Shown piece by piece: positions 20,947 to 29,104 of a stretch of DNA of 34,099 nt; positions within the stretch are counted from its first letter, which is position 1, and every line of letters starts with the position of its first letter. The notes below the pieces were generated by a model. The model worked only from the letters and a program-made list of their open reading frames with translations, did no database searches and had not been told where the DNA came from. The stretch spans positions 1 through 34,099 of the IMG/VR virus record IMGVR_UViG_3300046000_002675, one strand, 5' to 3'. The translations under genes were made by a program, and so were the position numbers. The DNA is from a virus.

Positions 20947-22494
20947 TTATACTGATTTTACAAATCCAACATTTACTTTAATGATACGCGCAACGCCTAA
21001 AGGAACATTTTGTAATGTCAATTCAAGTGTTGAGGTAGCAAGTACATCTTGGGCGGGGTTAATAATTATTTTATGTGCTGACAATTCGTTGTCGGCCTCC
21101 ATCTGAACTAATGGATTGTTTGCTAATGTTTCAAAGTAACCAATTGTGGCATTTGTTAGCGTTCCATCTGCATTTACTTTCAATGGTGAACTTAATGCAG
21201 GTAACATATTAGCACGTACAACACGCGTAATCTTTTGATACACTCTGTTGTTTTCGATTGTAGCATAATCGCTTGTTGGTGTAACAGTTGTTTTGCTATC
21301 ACTCCAATAAGAACCTGCGATGTTTACTATTTTGCGTAAAAACACATAAGAGTAGTTATTTAGGCTCTCAAATTGACTATCAGCAAGCGCAGTATAGAAT
21401 TGACCGTTGCTGAATGCGATTGTGTCTAACTCTGTGCCTAATGCCATGTTAAACTTACCTACCCACGCAATTGATTCAGATACAACTGCAAACGATACTG
21501 CCCCTAACATTGCACCTATTGAACCTACTGATTTGCCAGTTGCTTTGTAAATGTAATATCCAGCATTTGCGCCATCCTGCGCTATACATACTGATACATT
21601 TGGCGCGGTTTGTGTTGATAAATCTACTAATGTAGCCACACTTCCTGTTGCACTGATTTCAGCGTTCAACATAATTTGCATCGGTTTGTAAACCGCTTCG
21701 TTAGCCGTTGCAATAGCTTGCAAAGCCGCGCATTGTGCTGCTGCGAATGCTACGTTCTTTTCAAACACTGCCATCTGCTTAATAGCACCCACCGCGTAGG
21801 TTTGCATCAATGTTAACGCTGCGAATGTGTATGTGCTTGCTTCTTCTTCGTATAGGCCTACGTACAATTCGCCTTTAGCTTGTATTCTAAAGTATTCGCT
21901 AATGTGGTAGTATAAGGTATCAATCCAACTTGCAACACCTAAAACAGTTGAACCGCTGCCTGTTGGTTGTGTCCATGTTCCTGTTGTGCCTCCTGTAATT
22001 GTTGAAGCGTATGGTGTTCCGCTATTCGGGAAAATACCCTCACCGCCTTTAGTTGTTACTAATAAAGATGCAGTTGAATTTGTTGCACTAAATCCATGTG
22101 TTTGCGTTCCTGCGTTGATAGCTGCGGCAAGTGCTGCGGCTGCGGTTGTAGTGCTTACAACATCAGCAGCTACCATTGTGTAAGTTGATAAAACTGTTTC
22201 AATGCCTAATATTCCTGTATAGGTTATTGCAACGGTATCGCCAACGGCAGGAGTTCCACCAACTACCATCTTTGCAACGGCTTTAGTTTCTCCTAAATGC
22301 GTATCTGTGATACCTAATGTTTCAGCATCGGCTACTGAAAATATTTTTTTAATTCTATCGCTGGAAGTAAAGCCTGTTGGTAACGTGCCACCACTCGGAT
22401 AGTAATGTGCATATCCCGAAACGTAATCTGTGCCGGGTAATGCTCTGCCTAAACCGCTTGTGCTTTTGACAAAGTTTATATTTGGTAATGCCAT
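20947..22494 (-). CDS. Tail sheath protein (DUF2586-like)
   Basis: A 515-residue protein. The N-terminus ALPNINFVKSTSGLGRALPG, then the segments FSVADAETLGIT, YVGLYEEEASTY and AWVGKFNMALGTELDTIAFS, and the C-terminal LSSPLKVNADGTLT resemble DUF2586, the Bacteroidota family of contractile sheath proteins. A variable insert of about 90 residues (T/A/G-rich, roughly 75-165) looks like the surface-exposed outer domain found in sheaths. The sheath plus gp25 and J-like wedge genes show that the virion is a myovirus. Confidence 0.8.
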   Translation of the reverse strand: MALPNINFVKSTSGLGRALPGTDYVSGYAHYYPSGGTLPTGFTSSDRIKKIFSVADAETLGITDTHLGETKAVAKMVVGGTPAVGDTVAITYTGILGIETVLSTYTMVAADVVSTTTAAAALAAAINAGTQTHGFSATNSTASLLVTTKGGEGIFPNSGTPYASTITGGTTGTWTQPTGSGSTVLGVASWIDTLYYHISEYFRIQAKGELYVGLYEEEASTYTFAALTLMQTYAVGAIKQMAVFEKNVAFAAAQCAALQAIATANEAVYKPMQIMLNAEISATGSVATLVDLSTQTAPNVSVCIAQDGANAGYYIYKATGKSVGSIGAMLGAVSFAVVSESIAWVGKFNMALGTELDTIAFSNGQFYTALADSQFESLNNYSYVFLRKIVNIAGSYWSDSKTTVTPTSDYATIENNRVYQKITRVVRANMLPALSSPLKVNADGTLTNATIGYFETLANNPLVQMEADNELSAHKIIINPAQDVLATSTLELTLQNVPLGVARIIKVNVGFVKSV

Positions 22495-22514
22495 TTATTT
22501 TTTAGTATTAAAAA

Positions 22515-22544
22515 AGGCCTACCTACATTATAGCGGGTAGGCCT
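22515..22544 (-). terminator. Intrinsic terminator after the major capsid gene
   Basis: AGGCCTACC (22515-22523) pairs perfectly with GGTAGGCCT (22536-22544) around 12 bases; on the minus strand it is followed by TTTTTTAAT. A textbook terminator between capsid and sheath genes, likely leaky so that capsid mRNA is made in excess over tail mRNA. Confidence 0.85.
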
Positions 22545-22567
22545 CTTTAGTTTATAATTATTTTAGA

Positions 22568-23503
22568 TTAAGATACCCAAGTTTGAACCAACGCTGCAAC
22601 ACCTTTCATATCAGCACGCAAAATTGCACTACCTAACATTACTTCCATGTTGAAGATTGAACCTAAATATTCAGGCTTACCGTTACCATTTGAACCACTA
22701 TCATACAAAGGGGTCATTGAACCTAATGCACGAGCAACAGTTGTTGAATGGAAAGCGATGCAAGCAAGGTTATCAGTTGTTGCAGTTGCAGCACCGAAAG
22801 CCTTAGGTGTGGTTACTGTATTTGCGTAAACTGATACCACAGGGCGCATCATTATTTCAAATCCGTAAAGCATAGCAACGATACCGTTAGCTAATACATT
22901 TGGTTGGTTTTGGAATCCGTTGTAAGATGCACGAATTACATCACTGATTTGGAATAACTCCCAAAACATATCAGTACTCATTAACAACTTTCTGTTTTGA
23001 CGTGGAACATTGTCCTTGTCTAACTTGCTTGCTAATGAAGCAATGTCAGCAAGTGTAACTGCTTTACGTGTTCCTGTTGCACCCGGTGCTAATGATGTAG
23101 CAACTGCTGAACCTGTTGTGCCAACGATGTTAGCAGCACCTGTTGCAGACCAAGAGATAGCAACCTCATCACCTATACGTTGTGTAAGTGTAGTGATTTG
23201 TTGACCTAAAACTGATTGACGCTTGTCATAACTGATTTGCAATTCATCAAGGTTGCTAATCAATGTTGGCTCTAAAGCAAATTGATTAAGTGCGTAAGTT
23301 CTATCAGTATCTGTTCTCTCGCTGATAGCTAAAGGGAAAGTTGCAGGATTCTTAACCACCGTTGGGTTTGAACCTGATTGTGGAACGTGTACTGTTCCAA
23401 ATGCGATATACGCTGAATGGTCTACCGAATACGGTAAAAAGTCTGCATTTCTATTTAATGCTTCTTGTACATCTTGTACCCAAATTTCTTTTATTAATGC
23501 CAT
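22568..23503 (-). CDS. Major capsid protein
   Basis: A 311-residue protein of HK97-like type: MALIKEIWVQDVQEALNRNA, then NPATFPLAISERTDTDRTYA, TLISNLDELQISYDKRQSVL, TLADIASLASKLDKDNVPRQ, RKLLMSTDMFWELF. The pattern of an N-terminal arm, an extended loop-like region, a spine helix with DLDKDNVP and GFEIMMRPVVSVY in the P/A domain fits major capsid proteins of Bacteroidota phages. It is just downstream of the protease-scaffold and decoration genes and is followed by a strong terminator. Its leader (AAAACAACAAAAATAAAATG) is A-rich, suited to high expression. Confidence 0.85.
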   Translation of the reverse strand: MALIKEIWVQDVQEALNRNADFLPYSVDHSAYIAFGTVHVPQSGSNPTVVKNPATFPLAISERTDTDRTYALNQFALEPTLISNLDELQISYDKRQSVLGQQITTLTQRIGDEVAISWSATGAANIVGTTGSAVATSLAPGATGTRKAVTLADIASLASKLDKDNVPRQNRKLLMSTDMFWELFQISDVIRASYNGFQNQPNVLANGIVAMLYGFEIMMRPVVSVYANTVTTPKAFGAATATTDNLACIAFHSTTVARALGSMTPLYDSGSNGNGKPEYLGSIFNMEVMLGSAILRADMKGVAALVQTWVS

Positions 23504-23531
23504 TTTATTTTTGTTGTTTTAAAGTTTATAA

Positions 23532-23867
23532 TTAATCAATTTGAATTTTTGCGCCACATGGTAAAAAGATAGTTCCATCATACCAAAATGATTGACACCA
23601 TGTTTTACCAGCTGAACCTGTAACTGTTGGAGCATCAATCCCAGTACCAAAAGTAAAGGTTTCAGATCCGTTTGTTTTTACTTTTAAATGCAATGCTGCT
23701 CCTGCCTTTAACTCGCTTGAAAGCGTTAAGTCAAGTACTGCATTTCCTGTTAACGTAGTCAATGCAGAAACTACTGTTTCATTATTGCTAATTGTTGCGG
23801 TTGTTGTACCGGTGGCAGCAATCGTTAACGTGCCTGCTGCGCCAAATGGGTTGTTGATTGTTGCCAT
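23532..23867 (-). CDS. Head decoration-like protein
   Basis: A 111-residue, T/A/G-rich beta protein (NNPFGAAGTLTIAATGTTTA, then SSELKAGAALHLKVKTNGSE). Position between protease and major capsid genes is the place of decoration proteins (lambda gpD-like) that stabilise the expanded head. The call rests on composition and context. Confidence 0.6.
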   Translation of the reverse strand: MATINNPFGAAGTLTIAATGTTTATISNNETVVSALTTLTGNAVLDLTLSSELKAGAALHLKVKTNGSETFTFGTGIDAPTVTGSAGKTWCQSFWYDGTIFLPCGAKIQID

Positions 23868-24055
23868 TATTTTTTATTTGTTTTTATTGGTTTGTTTTCT
23901 ATTTGATTGTCTTCTGTTTCTCTAATCTTAACGATGTAATGCATATTGGTTGACTGCGCGTAACTTGCTGCCTCACTGTGTTTGATAAAGCAGTTGCCAT
24001 CCTCAAAACAATATAGCATATTAACAGTTGGGTTTGCGTTCCAAATTGCTTCCAT
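23867..24055 (-). CDS. Hypothetical head-region protein, 62 aa
   Basis: A small protein (MEAIWNANPTVNMLYCFEDG at the start) with a short lysine-rich tail (NKPIKTNKK). Unrecognised. It starts 2 bases after the protease stop and overlaps the decoration-like gene by one base, so it belongs to the head transcript. Confidence 0.6.
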   Translation of the reverse strand: MEAIWNANPTVNMLYCFEDGNCFIKHSEAASYAQSTNMHYIVKIRETEDNQIENKPIKTNKK

Positions 24056-24057
24056 GA

Positions 24058-25167
24058 TTAAAACTTTTTATCAGTTGCAGGATTGTAGTTGTTGCTCAAA
24101 TTACTTGGCAACTTGCTAATTAATGCCTCAAAACTTGCTGCATCGTTTGCTCTCATTTCTGCTAATCCTTGTGGGTCTTTTTTTGACCAATCGTTGAAAG
24201 TCCAAGACTCACGACCTGCAACTGCTGCTGGCACGTTTGCTTTGTTTTCAAATATTGGTGTGTATGCAGGTGTAAGCTTGCTAAATACATCTTTCAATTC
24301 TTCGTTAGATTTGTTTGATGTTAAGTAAATTTCTTTACTTGCTGATGCAATTTTACCCTCTTTTACTGCATTCTCAACAAGTTCAACTTTCGCTGCTTGG
24401 ATAGTTGCATCGTTAGCATCTTTCAACGCTTGTAATTCATTGCTTTGTGATTCGATACTTGCTTCTAATTCAGCAATACGTGCATCTTTAGCGTTCACCG
24501 CTTCAATGATTGATTCTTCGGAAGCCTCATTTGATAGCTTTAATAAATCAGTTAATTTATTCATTTTGGTTTCTGTTTTGATTATTACTTTATTATAAAT
24601 AGCGTGTAACTCGCGCACATTTGCGTTCATTGTCGGCTTCATTTTCTTTGTTTCTATGATTTCATCAACAATGCCTAAATTCATACATTCATCGGCAGTC
24701 ATCCACGTTTCTTTTGCCATCAAATCTTTGCACTTATCTAATGTTAGATTTGTATTGCGCTCAAATATCTTTGCTAAACTATTTGTGATTAAATTCAACA
24801 CTTCTTCATCACTTCCACCATTTGCATTGTGCATCATAAACGTGCCATAATCGGCCATGTATTTCTTTTGGCCACAAATAGCAATAACACCAGCCATTGA
24901 ATAGGCCATGCCATCAATATAAGTGTTGCAAGGTATAGCACTGTTAAGAATTGCACTAACAATTGAAAGACCATCGGCAACACTTCCACCGATTGAATTG
25001 ATGCGAATGTTGATGCACTTAACTTGGTCTGAATAGTTATCGTTAAGCATTTGAATATCTTGAGCAATCCAATTACCATCAATGCCCATGCCCATATCGT
25101 CAATGTTGCCGATGTGCTTATAAATAAGCATTGTTGCGGTGTCGTTGGATATGTTTGTGATTTTCAT
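24058..25167 (-). CDS. Head maturation protease (ClpP/S14-like) fused to scaffold
   Basis: A 369-residue protein. The first half is a ClpP-like serine protease: INSIGGSVADGLSI, GMAYSMAG with nucleophile S90, MMHNANG with H113. The second half (from about 190) is a coiled-coil scaffold (KDARIAELEASIESQSNELQ) followed by a C-terminal segment (ESWTFNDWSKKDPQGLAEMR) that resembles capsid-binding ends. It would build the procapsid and then be processed out. I chose the ATG at 25167 instead of 25194, because residues before it are not conserved in the family and lie in the regulatory region of the divergent plus-strand gene. Confidence 0.85.
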   Translation of the reverse strand: MKITNISNDTATMLIYKHIGNIDDMGMGIDGNWIAQDIQMLNDNYSDQVKCINIRINSIGGSVADGLSIVSAILNSAIPCNTYIDGMAYSMAGVIAICGQKKYMADYGTFMMHNANGGSDEEVLNLITNSLAKIFERNTNLTLDKCKDLMAKETWMTADECMNLGIVDEIIETKKMKPTMNANVRELHAIYNKVIIKTETKMNKLTDLLKLSNEASEESIIEAVNAKDARIAELEASIESQSNELQALKDANDATIQAAKVELVENAVKEGKIASASKEIYLTSNKSNEELKDVFSKLTPAYTPIFENKANVPAAVAGRESWTFNDWSKKDPQGLAEMRANDAASFEALISKLPSNLSNNYNPATDKKF

Positions 25168-25187
25168 TGTACAAAAATGGTTACATA

Positions 25188-25221
25188 TTTGCACTTGAAT
25201 TCAAATAAGTTACTAATTTTG
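25188..25221 (+). promoter_or_regulatory. Promoter of the ribbon-helix-helix gene
   Basis: TTTG (25188-25191), 22 bases, TAATTTTG (25214-25221), on the plus strand, 26 bases before the ATG at 25248. The -7 element sits inside the inverted repeat at 25208-25236. Confidence 0.65.
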
Positions 25222-25236
25222 TAGTGTTTAGTAACT
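25208..25236. promoter_or_regulatory. Operator-like inverted repeat AGTTACTAA / TTAGTAACT
   Basis: A perfect 9-base inverted repeat (25208-25216 with 25228-25236), 11 bases apart, straddling the -7 element of the plus-strand promoter. This is the geometry of an autoregulatory operator for the adjacent ribbon-helix-helix protein. Confidence 0.65.
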
Positions 25237-25247
25237 AATATTTTACA

Positions 25248-25427
25248 ATGGCTAATCCAAAAAACGATATTCAAGAGAAAAAACAAGCCACGAAAGCCCG
25301 CGTAACTGCTCATTTATCGGGCGAATTAAAAAAGAAATTCTTTGATGAAGTCGAAAGGACTGGCACCAAAGAATCTTATTTGCTCAAAGAAATATTATCA
25401 GAGCATTACGGGAAAAATAGGTTTTAG
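25248..25427 (+). CDS. Ribbon-helix-helix DNA-binding protein
   Basis: A 59-residue basic protein: disordered N-terminus (MANPKNDIQEKKQATK), then a probable beta strand ARVTAHLS, helix ELKKKFFDEVERTG, turn, and helix ESYLLKEILSEHYGK, the pattern of Arc/MetJ/CopG repressors. It is the only plus-strand gene inside the minus-strand structural block, with its own promoter, a perfect inverted-repeat operator and a terminator. It probably represses itself and may control the divergent head gene promoter region. It is too short for many gene finders. Confidence 0.75.
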   Translation: MANPKNDIQEKKQATKARVTAHLSGELKKKFFDEVERTGTKESYLLKEILSEHYGKNRF

Positions 25428-25431
25428 CAAT

Positions 25432-25455
25432 AAAGCCCCGAATTAACGAGGCTTT
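25432..25455. terminator. Bidirectional terminator between converging genes
   Basis: AAAGCC (25432-25437) pairs with GGCTTT (25450-25455), with an inner CG/CG pair, followed on the plus strand by GAAGTTTTATTTT. It separates the plus-strand regulator gene from the minus-strand fibre gene. Confidence 0.7.
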
Positions 25456-25466
25456 GAAGTTTTATT

Positions 25467-26315
25467 TTAAACATCTGCTTTTTCTAATTCAGCCGTAATT
25501 TGACCATAAATCTGTATGCCTGTGCCTATTGTCCAAACTCCGCTTGGCAATGTAAAGTTTATATCCTTTGAACCTGAAATAGTAAAACCAATCGCAAAAC
25601 CTTTAGTTGGGCTTCCTGCTAAATTCTCATAATAAGAACCGTTGTTAAATTGACTTTTAAAGTTAGCATTAAAAGGTAAACTTAATGTTATTGCAGTTGC
25701 ATTACTTCCTGCTAATGTCATTGGGCCTATTGCATAATCAATCCAAATAGTTCTACCCTCTTGTCTATATTTAACATCCCAATCTGCTGCGCCTCCAGGC
25801 AATGTTAATGTTCCGCTTGAAGAAGATATGTAACTTGAATTAAATGCAATGGTATTCCATTGACCATACAACAACAAGTCATCTAAATCAAAATCACCAC
25901 TCCCGCTTGCACCTGCGCTCCATACAATTCTTCTTATTTCATGAACATTATTACTTGTTCCATCACTAAATATTACGGGGTCATAATTTGTTGCGGTTGC
26001 GTATGTTGTAGTAATATTACCTACAACTACTTGACCGAATCCAAGCACTACTGTTTGAGCAACCGCCCTAAATATTTCATCTCCATAAACTACACAACCG
26101 ATAGATATTGCACCAGTTCCAGAATTAAACCTACAACCATACATAATTCGAGCAGGTAATGCAGCAGGATTTACTTCTGTGTCATTTTGCGCTATTAACA
26201 TTTGAATCATATCTAATTCATCTTCTCTGTACGCACTTTGCAAATGGTCTAAACTGCCCGATTTTAAAGGCATCGCACTGCCTACAATAATGTCTGTGGT
26301 TTTTATTTTTTTCAT
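25467..26315 (-). CDS. Tail fibre-like protein
   Basis: A 282-residue protein with a charged N-terminal part (SLDHLQSAYREDELDMIQML) and G/S/T-rich beta sequence after residue 60. The C-terminal half (VKYRQEGRTIWIDYAIGPMT, SGSKDINFTLPSGVWTIGTG) looks like a fibre head domain. It follows the baseplate wedge genes and is the last gene before the terminator at 25432-25455. Together with 13848-15712 it gives two separate fibre loci; this one, next to the wedges, may be a short side fibre. Confidence 0.65.
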   Translation of the reverse strand: MKKIKTTDIIVGSAMPLKSGSLDHLQSAYREDELDMIQMLIAQNDTEVNPAALPARIMYGCRFNSGTGAISIGCVVYGDEIFRAVAQTVVLGFGQVVVGNITTTYATATNYDPVIFSDGTSNNVHEIRRIVWSAGASGSGDFDLDDLLLYGQWNTIAFNSSYISSSSGTLTLPGGAADWDVKYRQEGRTIWIDYAIGPMTLAGSNATAITLSLPFNANFKSQFNNGSYYENLAGSPTKGFAIGFTISGSKDINFTLPSGVWTIGTGIQIYGQITAELEKADV

Positions 26316-26319
26316 TTTC

Positions 26320-27024
26320 TTAGTATGTTATAATTTCGTATTGAATCCCTGCATAAACATACAGGTCGGCTATTTGCCTAATAATATTTTCATTGTTTGC
26401 GCTGATATTTGGTGCAATATCTGTTGTTGGTGGAGTAGTCAAAGCATTAGCCACACCAATAGGCACATTAATATTAAACGATACACCCGCGCTTGCTAAA
26501 TCTAATGCTTGTATGTACGCAGTTGCTTCGGGTTCGTCATAAACTACATAACTACTTTCAGTTGGTGATATGCCTACATAAAACGCGCCTAAATCTGCAC
26601 CCGCAGTATCAATATAAATATCACTCGCACTTGGTGTATTCACAAACGTAGTGCCAAACCATTCATTTAATGCCCATTCAAACAATAGGTGTTGCGCATT
26701 GTACTTGCATCGCGGTTCGATGCCTACAAACTTGTCTTGTACCTTAAACCAATAGTTTGTGTTCGTTGGTAGGTTGCCAGTGCTTGCTACCCAGCATTGA
26801 TAGATAGCCTTATCTGTGTACTTTACTTGATTGCCAACCGCGTAAGCAGTTGCACCGTTGTATATCGCTGCTGCATTCCCATATTGAAATGTGCCAAACA
26901 TAGTGTTGTATAGCACTTGCAATGGTTTTAGCAGTGTTTTAGTCCAAGCCTTGTATATCGGCAGCCGCTTCTTTGGTGGCAAGAAGTTGACCGCAAATGT
27001 ATCGGTGTTTATTATTGAACTCAT
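26320..27024 (-). CDS. Baseplate gpI-like protein with carbohydrate-binding-like insert
   Basis: A 234-residue protein directly after the J-like wedge gene, where gpI or its equivalent lies. N-terminal LPPKKRLPIYKAWTKTLLKP and the middle KYNAQHLLFEWALNEWFGTT suit a wedge/fibre adaptor. Residues about 55-95 (YNGATAYAVGNQVKYTDKAI, then NYWFKV) have the spacing of CBM5/12-like chitin-binding modules; a similar segment occurs in the gp36-like neck protein. It would connect baseplate to the following fibre. Confidence 0.6.
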   Translation of the reverse strand: MSSIINTDTFAVNFLPPKKRLPIYKAWTKTLLKPLQVLYNTMFGTFQYGNAAAIYNGATAYAVGNQVKYTDKAIYQCWVASTGNLPTNTNYWFKVQDKFVGIEPRCKYNAQHLLFEWALNEWFGTTFVNTPSASDIYIDTAGADLGAFYVGISPTESSYVVYDEPEATAYIQALDLASAGVSFNINVPIGVANALTTPPTTDIAPNISANNENIIRQIADLYVYAGIQYEIITY

Positions 27025-27863
27025 TATTGTACTTGATAAGTTAACGTGTCACCAAAGGTATGTGTTGCAGTTGTTTCCTCTTCTACATAGCCCGCAATGG
27101 TTTGATATTGCACGCTATCAACACCTGTTGAAAGGTTATACAATGTTACACCTGCGCCATAAGCAACGGAATGTTTGCGCACTAATATACGTGCTAAACT
27201 AACCGAAATTACACCCTCCACCGCTTGCATTGCATCAACTACCGCTTGCGTGCTAATCACACCGTTAAATGGTAAGTTAGCCATGTAATTGTTTAACGCT
27301 GCTACTACGTTGGTCGCAATAACTGCTGAATATTGACCGTTATAGTAAATCGTTGCAGCCACTTCCATTTTATCACTATTATCATTGATTAATGTGAATG
27401 CTATGCCAGCAGGATTAAATGTTTCAACGTAGCTTTGTAATTCGGCTAATTCTCCAACTGATACTGGTGTTGGTGGATCTGATTTAGCAACCTTAATTAA
27501 TACCGTTCTATTTGGCGCGGTAATTACTGCGCAACGTGTCAATATTTGATTTGCAGTATTAATTGTTGGATATTCAATAACAAATGTTGTTGTGTTTAAT
27601 TCAGCAACATCGCCTTTTTGATACTTTAACACTTTATTACGTGTCCATTGCGGTGTGCTTGGTGCTGCGGTGCTTGCTATGGTTTCTAATTCTGTTTTAA
27701 ATATGTCTTGCAGTTGCTCAAAGATAGCAATGCAAGAGGCTACAATAAAATAATATAGATTCCATTTCGCGGTTTGACTTGTTGAGGTCAATGTGCTTAA
27801 TGTCGGGTCTGCATTCTTTGCATCCAACATTGATTGTTTTATCTGTTGTACGGTGCGTGCCAT
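27024..27863 (-). CDS. Baseplate J-like wedge protein
   Basis: A 279-residue protein with a helical N-terminus (VQQIKQSMLDAKNADPTLST), ENTIASTAAPSTP-like loop (ETIASTAAPSTPQWTRNKVL), and the domain order of baseplate J/gp47 proteins: LAELQSYVETFNPAGIAFTL, then VVAALNNYMANLPFNGVIST and AVVDAMQAVEGVISVSLARI. It builds the wedge ring that controls sheath contraction. One-base overlaps with both neighbours indicate coupled translation. Confidence 0.75.
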   Translation of the reverse strand: MARTVQQIKQSMLDAKNADPTLSTLTSTSQTAKWNLYYFIVASCIAIFEQLQDIFKTELETIASTAAPSTPQWTRNKVLKYQKGDVAELNTTTFVIEYPTINTANQILTRCAVITAPNRTVLIKVAKSDPPTPVSVGELAELQSYVETFNPAGIAFTLINDNSDKMEVAATIYYNGQYSAVIATNVVAALNNYMANLPFNGVISTQAVVDAMQAVEGVISVSLARILVRKHSVAYGAGVTLYNLSTGVDSVQYQTIAGYVEEETTATHTFGDTLTYQVQ

Positions 27864-28066
27864 TAGCTGATTGCAGTTATAATGCCATTAACTACTGTAA
27901 TACTTGTCGGGTTGGCAAACGTACCACTCACACCGCCTTGTTTAACATAAATCGCAACTGCATTAACAGTAGTTAACGATGTAACTGCGTTTTGATTTAC
28001 TATTACTTTCTCTGTGCCTGTTAGTGATGTTGCTACCGGTAACTCTGATATTTTTTGCTCTGCCAT
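27863..28066 (-). CDS. Small protein with tail-fibre attachment motif, 67 aa
   Basis: The product begins AEQKISELPVATSLTGTEKV, the same pattern as the N-terminus of the long fibre (KISLLTSAGALAGTEPL). It therefore looks like a free-standing copy of the fibre attachment domain, ending in GGVSGTFANPTSITVVNGII. It may cap the baseplate or help in fibre attachment. Located between neck and J-like genes. Confidence 0.6.
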   Translation of the reverse strand: MAEQKISELPVATSLTGTEKVIVNQNAVTSLTTVNAVAIYVKQGGVSGTFANPTSITVVNGIITAIS

Positions 28067-28067
28067 T

Positions 28068-28643
28068 TTATTGTTGTATTATAAGTTGATAACCTTGTTC
28101 GCTTAATAATTCGTAACCTGCCTCTGATGTTAGCACTATTGCATCGGGTATAAATCCAGTGCGAATAATTGCGTTGTCAAGTTGTGGGCTATTATTGGTG
28201 ATTAACGTGTTTACATCTGCTAATGTTGTTGGTAAGCTACTTGCAGAATAATCAAAACCTTGCATAGTGTAAGTAATGATAAACTCCTGAATGTTGGTAT
28301 GGTCGTTGCTTTGCACTTCACTTCTGCGCAGAAACTTACTGTTGTAAGGTGTTGACCAACCATGTATCAATGAATTTAGATCCTGTTTCAGTTGCAATAT
28401 ATCGGTGTCTTCTGTCTTGTAGCTTTCAAAACCTAAATGCAAAGCTATGGTCATTGTGCCTTGTTGCTGGCCTTGTAAGTTTTCAATGTAATCGGCAGCA
28501 GGAAACTCAATAAAGCAGTTTGGATAACCAAACGCTACGTTTTCGTTTTCGCGCTCGTATTGGTTGTTCCATAGTGCAACATACTTCAACGATTGAAGTG
28601 TGCTAATACGTGCCTTTAATTGGTTATATATTGCTAATTGCAT
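28068..28643 (-). CDS. Neck/tail terminator-like protein (Mu gp37-like position)
   Basis: A 191-residue protein following the gpG-like gene. The first two thirds (YNQLKARISTLQSLKYVALW, ENVAFGYPNCFIEFPAADYI, TMTIALHLGFESYKTEDTDI) resemble tail-terminator or tail-completion folds in Bacteroidota Mu-like prophages. The C-terminus ends in VLTSEAGYELLSEQGYQLII, a repeat motif also at the end of the LysM-like protein. Function by position. Confidence 0.6.
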   Translation of the reverse strand: MQLAIYNQLKARISTLQSLKYVALWNNQYERENENVAFGYPNCFIEFPAADYIENLQGQQQGTMTIALHLGFESYKTEDTDILQLKQDLNSLIHGWSTPYNSKFLRRSEVQSNDHTNIQEFIITYTMQGFDYSASSLPTTLADVNTLITNNSPQLDNAIIRTGFIPDAIVLTSEAGYELLSEQGYQLIIQQ

Positions 28644-29104
28644 TATGTGAATACCTTATCTAATCGTTTAACTATTACTGCTTTTACTTTCTCGTTTAGG
28701 TTGTAACTATCGCCGATGAATTGACGTTTGGGCATATTAAAACCCTTGCCGCGCCCTGCTCTTAACCCATCATTGTGAACCTTTGCATAAACTAAATCAG
28801 TGCTAATCTTAACCGTTAACGCGGCACGATTGGCAGGGTTACGGATTATTGACCGCCTTAAATCGCCCGTCTTAACTAATATTGCGCGTGTTGTGTCATC
28901 AACTACCTTGCCTCTTTTAGTTTTATACGTTGTTCGCTTTCTCGGTTTCCACTTTTGCACCGTTTTGTCATCAAACCCTTGCTTCCTAAACGATTCAACA
29001 AAGAACACCTTTGCAGTGTTCCCAACATCTACAATAGCAGCCTCCAACGCTTTTCGCGCTTTTTGCTCTGATTGTTTTAAGTTGAATTTATTGCTCTTTG
29101 CCAT
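28643..29104 (-). CDS. Virion morphogenesis protein (Mu gpG-like)
   Basis: A 153-residue basic protein with KQGFDDKTVQKWKPRKRTTY, VKTGDLRRSI and LVYAKVHNDG, the pattern of the phage virion morphogenesis (Mu gpG / tail completion S) family. I chose the ATG at 29104 because it overlaps the MuF stop (TAATG); the longer ORF from 29128 lies inside MuF. It acts at the head-tail neck. Confidence 0.8.
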   Translation of the reverse strand: MAKSNKFNLKQSEQKARKALEAAIVDVGNTAKVFFVESFRKQGFDDKTVQKWKPRKRTTYKTKRGKVVDDTTRAILVKTGDLRRSIIRNPANRAALTVKISTDLVYAKVHNDGLRAGRGKGFNMPKRQFIGDSYNLNEKVKAVIVKRLDKVFT

